NCBI RefSeq assembly: GCF_001270965.1
Contig: NZ_LGIA01000192.1
Location: 1-54,298 of the forward strand
Reading direction: 5' to 3'
DNA from: Sunxiuqinia dokdonensis
GTDB taxonomy: Bacteria > Bacteroidota > Bacteroidia > Bacteroidales > Prolixibacteraceae
DNA length: 54,298 nt
A model generated the notes under the pieces. It saw only the letters and a list, made by a program, of their open reading frames with translations, was not told the origin of the DNA and did no database searches. The translations under genes and the position numbers were made by a program. Below are positions 35,635 through 44,674 of this stretch, in pieces; the first letter of the stretch is position 1; every line of letters starts with the position of its first letter.

Positions 35635-36300
35635 ATGTCAAGATTAACAAAGTCCTTAGGGTTGGTTTTTATTGTTCTTTTGGTCGATCAGTTGCTAAAG
35701 GTGTGGATCAAAACCAATATGTACCTCGGGCAGGAGTTTTCTGTTCTGGGCGATTGGTTTCTAATTCATTTTGTTGAAAACAACGGAATGGCATTTGGGA
35801 TCGAATTTGCAGGTGAATATGGAAAAATGTTCTTGAGTCTCTTTCGGATTGTTGCTGTGGCCGGAATTGGTTGGTATATGATTAAACTGATCAAAAAGGA
35901 AGAGGTACCCATGGGATTCATCTTCTGTATTGCTTTGATTTTTGCAGGTGCCATCGGAAACATTATTGATAGTGCTTTTTATGGGCTTATTTTTAACGAA
36001 AGTTACGGGCAGGTGGCCCAATTGCTTCCCGAGGAAGGTGGCTACTCCTCTTTTTTGCATGGTAAAGTAGTGGATATGTTTTATTTTCCGCTGTTTTCAG
36101 GCCGATACCCCGAGTGGTTACCATTTTGGGGTGGTAATGATTTTTTGTTTTTCCGGCCCGTATTTAATATCGCCGATTCGGCCATCACCATCGGAATCTT
36201 CAGCATTTTACTGTTCTACCGGCAACTGTTCAGCGAGTTGGAGCACAAGGAAAAACAAGCTGAAGAGCTTGCTGAAACTCCCTCAGAGCAAGAATCGTAG
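35635..36300 (+). CDS. lspA: Lipoprotein signal peptidase (signal peptidase II)
   Basis: 221 residues from the ATG of MSRLTKSLGLVFIVLLVDQ; an open frame to 35587 is upstream of or inside the terminator and unlikely. Four transmembrane helices. The family motifs are present: DQLLKVWIK, VENNGMAFGI, GAIGNIIDSAFYG (first catalytic Asp) and FNIADSAITIGI (second catalytic Asp). A longer periplasmic loop between the two Asp motifs (about residues 122-175) makes it longer than E. coli LspA, as in other Bacteroidota. It cleaves prolipoprotein signal peptides. Confidence 0.96.
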   Translation: MSRLTKSLGLVFIVLLVDQLLKVWIKTNMYLGQEFSVLGDWFLIHFVENNGMAFGIEFAGEYGKMFLSLFRIVAVAGIGWYMIKLIKKEEVPMGFIFCIALIFAGAIGNIIDSAFYGLIFNESYGQVAQLLPEEGGYSSFLHGKVVDMFYFPLFSGRYPEWLPFWGGNDFLFFRPVFNIADSAITIGIFSILLFYRQLFSELEHKEKQAEELAETPSEQES

Positions 36301-36422
36301 ATCATAGAAATATTTGTTTTTGCTTGTGTATTTTAAGCTAATGTTGTAAACTTGCAATCCGAATTTCGACAGGTCGTTTCATGCTTTCATGAAGTGGAAT
36401 GTCGAAATAAAAAAGGTTTTTA

Positions 36423-36497
<75 letters not shown>

Positions 36498-36506
36498 AGC
36501 AATAAA

Positions 36507-36540
36507 CAAGGCACTTTCAGCGATGAAGGTGCCTTGGTGT
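36507..36540 (+). terminator. Terminator behind the tRNA gene
   Basis: CAAGGCAC-TTT and AAGGTGCCTTG form an 11-bp hairpin with an eight-base loop, followed by GTGTTTTT. Confidence 0.75.
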
Positions 36541-36550
36541 TTTTGAGGCG

Positions 36551-36570
36551 GGTACAACATAGGTACAACA
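36551..36570. repeat. Short direct repeat GGTACAACA next to the tRNA
   Basis: GGTACAACA occurs at 36551-36559 and again at 36562-36570, two bases apart. A pair of short repeats just behind a tRNA gene is where integrase arm or attachment sites sit; no recombinase gene is nearby in the window, so this is only suggestive. Confidence 0.3.
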
Positions 36571-36604
36571 AATTCGATTCTCTATGATATTTTAAAGATC
36601 AAAT

Positions 36605-37921
36605 CTATTCAACATTATTCTTAAAGATTGCTACAAGAGGCTGAACCAATCGTTCAATTAACTTCCTGTCGTTTGTAATAATTTCAACAACTCCTTGCAT
36701 TTCCTGAATGAAAGGCAATTCCTTGCTATAATTGGTTACCAGACCATTCGATAGTCGCACTTCTGCGGTATAATATCCTCCTCCTTCGGGTGTTTTTACC
36801 GGAACCATGGAAATATTAGTTATCGTACTTTCCAGGAGTCCGTATTCCATGTATGGGAAATTGTCGAGTTTGATATTTACTTTTTGCCCTACCTCTACCT
36901 TACCTGACCCTGAAACAGGAATAACCATTTTACCGATTATTTCTTGCTCCGTTTCCGGAACCATAGTAAAAATACTGTTACCAACCAGAACAGGCTGTTT
37001 TTCCGACCACAAATCAGTGAATGCCACTTTCCCATCAATGGGAGCTGTCAGCACATAGGTTTGTTCCCATGTGTCAAACTGCGCCTTGAGATTGTCACTG
37101 CGTTCTTTCAAGGTAGACAGGAATCTGCTTTCCTGCTCATTTTTCTGGATATCTAGTTCCAATATCTGCTGCTTTAATTGGTTAATCTGTATTCGCGTAT
37201 TTGATATTCCCGAGACCGAACTCCTGTAATTATATTTCTGCTTGTAAAAAATTTGTTGGGACTGTTCATATTGCACTTCTGACAAGACCTTTCCCGCATA
37301 TAAAGTAGAATCCCTTTTAAGTTGTTTTTCATTTAAATCAAGGTCTCTTTTCAATATACTGGTTTGTTCTTCAAGTTGAACCAGGTATCTTTTATAATCA
37401 ATGACTTGCTGTGATAAAGACTCCATCTGTTGCCCCAAATGATTAAGCCGGACATAGTTTAAATATTCTTCCCACTGACTGACGAGTGAAGAATAATAGC
37501 TTTGACATTGACCTAGTGCTAATGTTTTGGGAAAACTAAAAGCTCTCAATCGATCTGTTGAACTAAAAGAAACACTTATGCTGTCCAGTAGACTTTTTAG
37601 TATCACCATATCATCAAAGATAGCGGGGTTTTCTATAACCGCAACAGCTTGCCCTTTCTTCACATTCTTTCCATCGGTAACAAATAACAACTCCAATCGC
37701 CCACTACTTCTCGCTACAATGGGAATAGGCGGGTTTTGCGAAACAATAGTAATGTGACCAGAAATGATATCAGGATATTTATAAAAGAAGCTTCCCAACA
37801 ACAAGGAAAGTACGATCAACAGAATAACAGATATTGAACTTCGCACAATCCATCCCGGCGGACTACCCAGAATCTCCCTGACTTCCTCACTTCGTAGTTC
37901 TATATTGTTATTCTCTGACAT
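36605..37921 (-). CDS. HlyD-family periplasmic adaptor of the lanthipeptide exporter
   Basis: 438 residues. Short cytosolic N-terminus (SEEVREILGSPPGWIVRSSI), one transmembrane helix (about 29-47), then a biotinyl-lipoyl-like half-motif (GRLELLFVTDGKNVKKGQAVAVIEN), a long coiled-coil (about 140-285) and the second half (APIDGKVAFTDLW). It links an inner-membrane ABC exporter to the outer membrane. The partner exporter gene lies 51 bases upstream on the same strand. No TolC-like gene is in the window. Last gene of the minus-strand cluster. Confidence 0.92.
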   Translation of the reverse strand: MSENNNIELRSEEVREILGSPPGWIVRSSISVILLIVLSLLLGSFFYKYPDIISGHITIVSQNPPIPIVARSSGRLELLFVTDGKNVKKGQAVAVIENPAIFDDMVILKSLLDSISVSFSSTDRLRAFSFPKTLALGQCQSYYSSLVSQWEEYLNYVRLNHLGQQMESLSQQVIDYKRYLVQLEEQTSILKRDLDLNEKQLKRDSTLYAGKVLSEVQYEQSQQIFYKQKYNYRSSVSGISNTRIQINQLKQQILELDIQKNEQESRFLSTLKERSDNLKAQFDTWEQTYVLTAPIDGKVAFTDLWSEKQPVLVGNSIFTMVPETEQEIIGKMVIPVSGSGKVEVGQKVNIKLDNFPYMEYGLLESTITNISMVPVKTPEGGGYYTAEVRLSNGLVTNYSKELPFIQEMQGVVEIITNDRKLIERLVQPLVAIFKNNVE

Positions 37922-37972
37922 TTCCTATTGCTTTTCAAATTCATGGTTTAATTTTGGCATCGATAGAACTTG

Positions 37973-40177
37973 TCAACTTCCCAGTTCCAACTGGTTTTTT
38001 ACCAGATTATAGTATGTACCTTTTCGGTCAACTAGTTCGCTATGGGTACCTATTTCAGTAATTTCACCTTTGTCCAACACAATAATTTGGTCTGCATTTT
38101 TTACAGTACTTAACCGATGGGCAACAGTAACTACAGTTTTACCTTGAAAGAACTCATCTAAGTTACTCATGATTTCCTTCTCATTATTGGCATCCAGCGC
38201 ATTAGTTGCTTCATCAAAGAAAAGAAACTCAGGATTTTTATACACTGCCCTTGCTATTAATATCCGCTGCTTCTGTCCCTGGCTTAAACCAACCCCTTCC
38301 TGCCCTATTTTCGTATTATACCTAAGTGGCAATCCTTCTATATATTCTCTGATATTTGCTGTTGTTACGGAATGAAAAAGTCTGTCCTTGTCCGGGATAT
38401 CATCAGCGACTGCAATGTTATTGGCAATGGTGTCAGAAAAGATGTAGCCGTCCTGCATGACCGTTCCACACTTCTTTCGCCACATATCCATGCTGAATTG
38501 TTGAAATTCGATGTCCCCCAAACTGATTTTCCCCTCATTGGGCGGGTAAAAACCCAAAAGGAGTTTCAATAATGTAGTTTTACCACTCCCACTCGCGCCC
38601 ACAATTGCAGTGATTTTATTTTCGGGAATAGTCAGGTTGATATCCTTTAATACCCGGGGTGATCGGGGACCTTCGTAATGAAACGATAAGTTTTCAATTT
38701 TCAGTGTGCGTTGCGATTGCACAGGGAGTTCTTCTATCTTTTGCATATCAGCAGGTTCCTCTTCCTCGCGTTCATGAATTTCCCCTAAACGTTCCAGACT
38801 TATTTTTGCATCCTGGGCGGTTTGGATAAATCCGATAAATTCATTGATAGGGGAATTCAGTTGTCCTATAATGTATTGAACCGCCACCATCATTCCCAGG
38901 GTCAAATCGCCTTCGATCACAGCCTTGGCTGATATAAAAGAGATTAGAATATTCTTGGCCTGGTTGATAAACACCGATCCTGCCTGCTGGTTTTGCTGCA
39001 ACATTAATCCCTTTATACTGACCCGGAACATACTTGTTTGTATTCGTTCCCATTCCCAGCGTTTCTGTTTTTCGCAACTGTTTAACTTAATTTCTTGCAT
39101 GCCGGTAATAAGCTGGTAAATATTACTCTGGTTGTCAGCCGAAACAGCAAAGCGTTTATAGTCAATCTCTTTTCTTCTTTTCAGGAACAATAGAATCCAC
39201 GTGACATACAGGATGCTACCGGCATAAAAAACTAACAGGATCCGCAAGTCATAGTATGCCATGATGAAACTGTAAATGATGAACATGAACACGCCAAATG
39301 ACATGCTGATCAGATTACCCGTTAAAAAAGATTGGATCCGCTGGTTATCATCTATCCGCTGCCTGAGATCTCCTATCATTTTTGTGTCAAAAAACCGGAT
39401 GGGGAGCTTCATAAGTTTAATCAGGAAGTCTGAAATCAAAGAAATGCCAACCCGCACACTGACATGGAGCATAATCCAGCTACGGACGAATCCTACTGCT
39501 GTCTGGCTTATAGTTAGGACTAATTGTGCAACCAGTACCAGCACAATAAAATTCAGATTATTGGTTGCAATCCCCACATCAACGATGGCTTGTGTAAGAA
39601 AAGGCAGGATCAGGCTCAGCAGGCTTCCGGTCAGAAAACCGAGTATGAGTTGCAAAATTAATCTACGATAAGGTTTAATATACTTCAAAAGGTACCTAAA
39701 CCCCGCTTTATTCACTTTTTCCCCCTTCTCACTATAAAAATCAGGCGTTGGTTCCATAAACAGGGCAATCCCCTTTTGTTCTCCGTCCTCTTTAGTGCTG
39801 GCCCAACATCTCAGGAATTCATCTTTGGAATATTGTAACAACCCGACAGCCGGATCAGAAATAAATACGACAGCTCCACTTCTGTTTGATCTAATTTTAT
39901 AGACTACGACAAAATGGTTTTGATTCCAGTGCAGAATGCAAGGAAATGTTGCTTCTTCTAACTGCTCAAATCCTAGGCGCACGCCCTGCGTTCGAAATCC
40001 GATCTTTTCAGCAGCGTCGCTTAACGACAATAAAGAAACTCCTTCGCGAGATTTATACGTCAGCTCTCGTAAAACATGCAGATTATAGTGTTTCCCATAA
40101 TATTTGGCCACAATCCGCAAGGCAGTCGGACCACAGTCCATGGCATCAGGTTGTTTATAGTGAGGGAACCTTTTCAT
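37973..40177 (-). CDS. Peptidase-containing ABC exporter of the lanthipeptide (C39 bacteriocin-processing type)
   Basis: 734 residues. The N-terminal C39 peptidase has Cys15 (DCGPTALRI), His88 (NQNHFVVVY) and Asp108 (ISDPA), the full catalytic set, so it cuts double-glycine leaders during export. Transmembrane ABC region about 160-440, then ATPase with GASGSGKTTLL, LSQGQKQRILIARA, FLFFDEATNALD and AHRLSTVKNAD. The precursor gene about 6.4 kb upstream encodes a GG leader that fits. Overlaps the upstream LanB elimination-half gene by four bases. Confidence 0.95.
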   Translation of the reverse strand: MKRFPHYKQPDAMDCGPTALRIVAKYYGKHYNLHVLRELTYKSREGVSLLSLSDAAEKIGFRTQGVRLGFEQLEEATFPCILHWNQNHFVVVYKIRSNRSGAVVFISDPAVGLLQYSKDEFLRCWASTKEDGEQKGIALFMEPTPDFYSEKGEKVNKAGFRYLLKYIKPYRRLILQLILGFLTGSLLSLILPFLTQAIVDVGIATNNLNFIVLVLVAQLVLTISQTAVGFVRSWIMLHVSVRVGISLISDFLIKLMKLPIRFFDTKMIGDLRQRIDDNQRIQSFLTGNLISMSFGVFMFIIYSFIMAYYDLRILLVFYAGSILYVTWILLFLKRRKEIDYKRFAVSADNQSNIYQLITGMQEIKLNSCEKQKRWEWERIQTSMFRVSIKGLMLQQNQQAGSVFINQAKNILISFISAKAVIEGDLTLGMMVAVQYIIGQLNSPINEFIGFIQTAQDAKISLERLGEIHEREEEEPADMQKIEELPVQSQRTLKIENLSFHYEGPRSPRVLKDINLTIPENKITAIVGASGSGKTTLLKLLLGFYPPNEGKISLGDIEFQQFSMDMWRKKCGTVMQDGYIFSDTIANNIAVADDIPDKDRLFHSVTTANIREYIEGLPLRYNTKIGQEGVGLSQGQKQRILIARAVYKNPEFLFFDEATNALDANNEKEIMSNLDEFFQGKTVVTVAHRLSTVKNADQIIVLDKGEITEIGTHSELVDRKGTYYNLVKNQLELGS

Positions 40178-41076
40178 TTATTAACTTTGTTTTCAACTCC
40201 ATACTGTAACCTGGCTGCCTGCGAACTATAAAACTTGCACATAAAATAATATACTACCAGTTCATGCATCCGCTGTTTGGTCCGAAACAAACGGTTAAAG
40301 TGCATATGAACCAAACTGGACAACAAGTTATTCAGGGGCATTTCTATTTTCCCTTGATCAGATATCTTCACAATGTCTTGGATTATTGGCTGGGCACTAC
40401 TCATATATCCCGAAATATGTCCTAACCCCGGAAAGTTTTTCCCATTTTCTAAATCAATAATATTGGTTATGTGTTTTATTTCCTTCCTGTACTTTTTATC
40501 CAGTTGTATTCTCATGGACTTATTTATTTGAAATTCCGAGGAATAACCATCATTGAGCATTTTGTAGAATTTTATCTTGTCTGATAATGATAAACCAAAT
40601 TGTTCCAGTAATACATCCATACACTTTACACCCCACAACCACTTGATTAGATCATTTCCAGCTTCTTCGGTTTCCTTTAAAAAATTAACGATTGCTAAAC
40701 TATCCAAGCAGAACAGGCTTTCCATTTCTGTTATGGTTAGTTTCCCATATCTTTCCAGTTCTCGGCTATAGGTATCAGCAGAAACATTCCAGACCAACCT
40801 GTTGTCCAAGTAATATTTTAAACTGTTATTTAAAAGCCTGATCACCACATTTAGTTTAGACACATCCCGCAAATGAAAACGGATTCTCAAATGATAATCA
40901 GGATCTGTATATCGGATAAAAAAGAATTTATCAATTATTTTAGTTTGAAACAACTCCGTCACAACCTGATGTAATTCCCGAGTCAAAATGGTTTCCAGAG
41001 TTTTAGGGCCTGAATAAATCTTAAAATATGCCCATTGATCACCTAAAATAAACCTTCTCTGTACTTCATTATTCAT
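40174..41076 (-). CDS. LanB elimination domain as a separate protein (SpaB C-terminal / thiopeptide-type)
   Basis: 300 residues. Starts with the typical IYSGPKTLETILTREL and FFIRYTDPDYHLRIRFHL; the latter is the hallmark of the lantibiotic-dehydratase C-terminal (elimination) domain. It removes glutamate from glutamylated Ser/Thr to leave Dha/Dhb. It overlaps the glutamylation-half gene by eight bases and the exporter gene by four. Together the halves (757 + 300 residues) match a full LanB. Split LanB pairs are known from pinensin producers (Chitinophaga). Confidence 0.92.
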   Translation of the reverse strand: MNNEVQRRFILGDQWAYFKIYSGPKTLETILTRELHQVVTELFQTKIIDKFFFIRYTDPDYHLRIRFHLRDVSKLNVVIRLLNNSLKYYLDNRLVWNVSADTYSRELERYGKLTITEMESLFCLDSLAIVNFLKETEEAGNDLIKWLWGVKCMDVLLEQFGLSLSDKIKFYKMLNDGYSSEFQINKSMRIQLDKKYRKEIKHITNIIDLENGKNFPGLGHISGYMSSAQPIIQDIVKISDQGKIEMPLNNLLSSLVHMHFNRLFRTKQRMHELVVYYFMCKFYSSQAARLQYGVENKVNK

Positions 41077-43342
41077 TGGTCGGCTTTTTGTCCTTGTAAA
41101 AACTCAAAATCACCTGGTTGGTAAATACCTCTTCATCCCTTTTTACCAATGGGTATTGGTCATCAAATAAAAACTCTTCGAGCCTGAAAGGTTTTTTCTT
41201 AACCTCAGAGAATAGCATCTGAACAGATAATTCATGGTTAAAATCGATCAGTAGTTTATTATCACCTTGAACCAATAAAACTTTGTCCGGTATGTTTCTT
41301 TTCTTTTTGAACTCTAAAGCTCTTTTGTGGAAATGTTTATCTGCTATTTTCGGAACTTGTTTTGTATCATCAGGAACTATATTCCATATCGCGGGAGAGA
41401 AAATACTGTTCTCGTATCTAACTCGTGGCAGAAAGGGTTTACTTTCCAAGATTGGGCCCCAGTTAAACCCAATCCAGCTTCGTAACCCTTGTGTTTGCAT
41501 CGCACATAAAAAATGATAAACGGGCAATGAATTGCTAGGGAAGTTATGTGCACAGGAAAGTCTGGGTAAAACTTCTTTATTCAATCGTTTTGACCACAAT
41601 TTTATATATTTGCCGTGGGGAACTGAGACCATCAAGTCCGCTAACGGGATAACATTGCTTCCAACCGAAGGATTAGCCAAATATGGGATTTCGTATTCCC
41701 GTAACACGGGACGCATTAATATGTTGCCTATCCGGGATTCTGGCAGATGGACAATTTCCGCCAGAACCTTATCCGGATTTAGTTCCTGTTCTTTTTCTGT
41801 TATTTGTTTTACATGCTTATGAATTTTTTCATCCAAATAGCAGAAGCGCCCCAGCAAGCTGGATGCGGATGATCCTCCTGCCTGTCCCATTGTAATAAGT
41901 GGGTCTTCAAAGCATTCCTCTGTTCGAATCACCTCGATCATGACGGAAATCGTATCAGGCAAATCATCCCAAGTTTCAGGAAAAGGTTCTAAATCTTGAT
42001 CGGTAATTCTAATCTCCTTCGTCTGACCATCTTTTAGAAAATCATCGTATTTTTTTAGAAGCATCCGTTGTACCGGTGTGATTTTTATGTCCTGTACAAT
42101 GAATTGCTGACCGGCAAAAAATACTCCCTCCAATAACGGCGCTATATCTCCGTTCTGTCCGTCTATTTTTCCGAATCCAGCCCCGGCTTCAACGTCAAGG
42201 GCCTGAAGTAGAGATATTTCTTCATCTTCGTATTTCTTATAAAAGTCTTTCCGAAATTTTTCTAACAATGGATTTTCATATGGAGGGGTTAAACGGTTAA
42301 AGGCTTTGATAGCCTGATAAGCGGTATTACATATCGTATCACTGACCGATGCTTGTTTGGGTGCTACAAATAAATCTGACTGGAACAGGTATTTTTCATC
42401 ATAGTTGGTTTCGAATGGTTTAAGCTGTTCTTTTACGCTTTCGTAAAGGGCAATCGGTCTGCCAATAGGGTTGTTATCTATATTCTGTAATGAAGCTTCA
42501 ATCTCCTTTAACGAAGAGATTATTTCTTCTGTTCCATCAAAATCTTCCAGCTTACCAATGAATTGTGTCAACAAATCATCTCCCGTAACAGACGGATCCA
42601 ATTCACTGGCTAGAATCTGGTTATTGATTAGCTCATTAATATACTCCCTGGCGTATTCAATGGTAATATCTTCATCAACTAGTAAATTCGCCATGCCGTC
42701 AATCGTTTCCCCATTTGCTGCTTTTTGCAGAACTTTCTGCAAATACTCAGTCTGCTCCGCTTGTGACAAAGTAAATTTCCTTTTGGCTTTAAAAAAATGA
42801 TATTCCGTATAGCGCAAATCTTTACCCGATTCATAAAGGCTGGTGTTAGGATAGTATCGGGCTTGATTTTTTATCAATTCAGTTTTGGAGACATCCTGAA
42901 TTAAAGCGCAAAGATAGCTCATATCCAGGCGGGTGCTGCTCTTGAATTTATTCAGTTCTGCAAGCTCAATATAACTATGTTGTCCAATTTCTCCAACGCC
43001 ACATCCAGCAAAAAGACCAAAAGGTGTACAACGGGTATGCATGCGTACATAATATTTTAATAAGGAAATTCGCGATTTTAGAAGTTTAATACTTGCCTTC
43101 TTTCTTACTAATTCCGGTTGAATTTCGTTAGTCAATACTGGTGAAGCTAAAAATGTGGCTTCGTGAAATATGCTATTGTTTGCCCATGAAGAGTCAACTG
43201 TAGTACATTCTTCATTCAAAATATTCAAAGGACAAATAGATGTTCTAAAAATGAATGAATGAAATTTTTGAAAAGTTGCTTTAAATTTGCCACTCATTGT
43301 TTTCAAATAAAAAGAATAAAAGTTATATTGTTTAGTTCGCAT
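41069..43342 (-). CDS. LanB glutamylation domain as a separate protein (lantibiotic dehydratase N-terminal)
   Basis: 757 residues; the ATG at 43297 is an alternative start. Family segments include FRTSICPLNIL near the start, the RCTPFGLFAG motif (about 105-114), DVEAGAGFG, and near the C-terminus RYENSIFSPAIWNI. This domain transfers Glu from Glu-tRNA to Ser/Thr of the precursor, which the second half then eliminates. Function is assigned by homology. About 190 bases separate it from the upstream oxidoreductase gene. Confidence 0.92.
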   Translation of the reverse strand: MRTKQYNFYSFYLKTMSGKFKATFQKFHSFIFRTSICPLNILNEECTTVDSSWANNSIFHEATFLASPVLTNEIQPELVRKKASIKLLKSRISLLKYYVRMHTRCTPFGLFAGCGVGEIGQHSYIELAELNKFKSSTRLDMSYLCALIQDVSKTELIKNQARYYPNTSLYESGKDLRYTEYHFFKAKRKFTLSQAEQTEYLQKVLQKAANGETIDGMANLLVDEDITIEYAREYINELINNQILASELDPSVTGDDLLTQFIGKLEDFDGTEEIISSLKEIEASLQNIDNNPIGRPIALYESVKEQLKPFETNYDEKYLFQSDLFVAPKQASVSDTICNTAYQAIKAFNRLTPPYENPLLEKFRKDFYKKYEDEEISLLQALDVEAGAGFGKIDGQNGDIAPLLEGVFFAGQQFIVQDIKITPVQRMLLKKYDDFLKDGQTKEIRITDQDLEPFPETWDDLPDTISVMIEVIRTEECFEDPLITMGQAGGSSASSLLGRFCYLDEKIHKHVKQITEKEQELNPDKVLAEIVHLPESRIGNILMRPVLREYEIPYLANPSVGSNVIPLADLMVSVPHGKYIKLWSKRLNKEVLPRLSCAHNFPSNSLPVYHFLCAMQTQGLRSWIGFNWGPILESKPFLPRVRYENSIFSPAIWNIVPDDTKQVPKIADKHFHKRALEFKKKRNIPDKVLLVQGDNKLLIDFNHELSVQMLFSEVKKKPFRLEEFLFDDQYPLVKRDEEVFTNQVILSFYKDKKPTNE

Positions 43343-43532
43343 CTCTGATTTTTGATCTCAATATATTTGCTACATTTCAGAAATAGTAGCTATACCGATA
43401 AAAAACCACCCATCATTAAGAGGATTAAACTGCTTGTGAGTTTATGACTCATACTTTCTATAAAACACCGATGATCTATAAGATCGACGGTAAACAGTTT
43501 CTCGCTTACGCTTGTCATATCAGTAATTTGGA

Positions 43533-44669
43533 TTAGTCATCATATTTATATACTACCTTGCCAAATCGGGCAGGGTCATTAAATGTACGGTCAAAAAAGT
43601 ATGACAATTCCGGACCAGACACTACACTGTCGACTGGAATGTTAAAATTGCCAGATATATAATCATTAATAGCTTGCTTTAGGTGCCTACGTTCTCCTAA
43701 GCAACTCCCAATGAGTGATATATTTTTTATAATTAAATACGGAATAGCTTCGGGTAGTGTTTTCCCAATATATTCGTTGTTATTTTGCTCAACTGTTTTA
43801 CACTGACCTGAGAAACCACATGTCAAATACCTAGAATTAAAGCCCATACAATCAATCAGTCTCCCGAAATGCAAATCAGAGAAAGGATCAAAGACAACAT
43901 CAAAACCTCCAGTTTGTCTTACAAACTGTGTAATTTCCTGAGAGTGCATCAGGTTTGTAAGATGTTTTTCCAACTTAAAAACTTTTTTGACCCCTAGCCT
44001 TTCAAATTCTTCACCAAAATTATCACTTGTCGTTAGCCCATATACATTGCAGTCCAAGTTTTTTATAGCTTCAGCAAATATGAGTGATGTGTTTGATTTC
44101 AATGATGTTATCAATATATTTTCCTTTTCTCTTATTTGAGCTTTCTCTCTAATATTATAGATCGTATGTCCCGCTATGGTAAAAGCAGCCGCTATTTCAT
44201 CAGGCATATGTTCTGGAATTCTGATTAACTGGTCCTTATGAAAAAGTTGATAGCGCTTAGAAGATGTATTTGATGGTATTCCAGGAAGTAAACTTTTATT
44301 AAAGTGAAATGGATAGGGTGCAACGGGTATTACTCTATCACCAACATTTATCTCTGTTACATTAATTCCCTTTTTTATAACTGTGCCAACAAATTCAGAT
44401 CCTATAGCACTATACATGGCATCCTCACCGCTCATTTGTTTTTTCATCCTATTCAAGAATTCAAAAAGAAGAGCTTTGTCTCTGTAGTTAAGAGAAAAGG
44501 CATTCTTTTTTAACAGAACAAGATTGCCACCATTTTCTTCGCCTAAGAATATAGGCTCTTTCTGGTCTACAATAGCGATGGGTATCCTTACCTTCTCTAA
44601 AAAGAAATGGTCAAGATATTTAACGGAACCCTCAACCACATTGTTACTGCAAATCACTATATTATTCAT
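43533..44669 (-). CDS. Medium-chain dehydrogenase/reductase family protein, candidate lanthipeptide reductase
   Basis: About 378 residues from the ATG of MNNIVICSNNVVEGSVKYL; an open frame to 44702 overlaps lanC. The MDR fold shows GSEFVGTVIKKGINVTEINVGDRVIPV (GxExxGxV), the N-terminal GroES-like part and a Rossmann segment (ENILITSLKSN with LGVKKVFK). The Cys/His residues binding catalytic and structural zinc in alcohol dehydrogenases are not evident, so it is quinone-oxidoreductase-like. In lacticin 3147 the MDR protein LtnJ reduces Dha to D-Ala; the place of this gene between lanC and lanB suggests a similar tailoring, by inference only. Confidence 0.75.
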   Translation of the reverse strand: MNNIVICSNNVVEGSVKYLDHFFLEKVRIPIAIVDQKEPIFLGEENGGNLVLLKKNAFSLNYRDKALLFEFLNRMKKQMSGEDAMYSAIGSEFVGTVIKKGINVTEINVGDRVIPVAPYPFHFNKSLLPGIPSNTSSKRYQLFHKDQLIRIPEHMPDEIAAAFTIAGHTIYNIREKAQIREKENILITSLKSNTSLIFAEAIKNLDCNVYGLTTSDNFGEEFERLGVKKVFKLEKHLTNLMHSQEITQFVRQTGGFDVVFDPFSDLHFGRLIDCMGFNSRYLTCGFSGQCKTVEQNNNEYIGKTLPEAIPYLIIKNISLIGSCLGERRHLKQAINDYISGNFNIPVDSVVSGPELSYFFDRTFNDPARFGKVVYKYDD

Positions 44670-44674
44670 AATTA

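Noticed and set aside
43390-43518. Minus-strand 42-codon ORF with MMGG near its end as a second lanthipeptide precursor
   Set aside because: GG is followed by only four residues, and there is no Cys or Ser/Thr-rich core.
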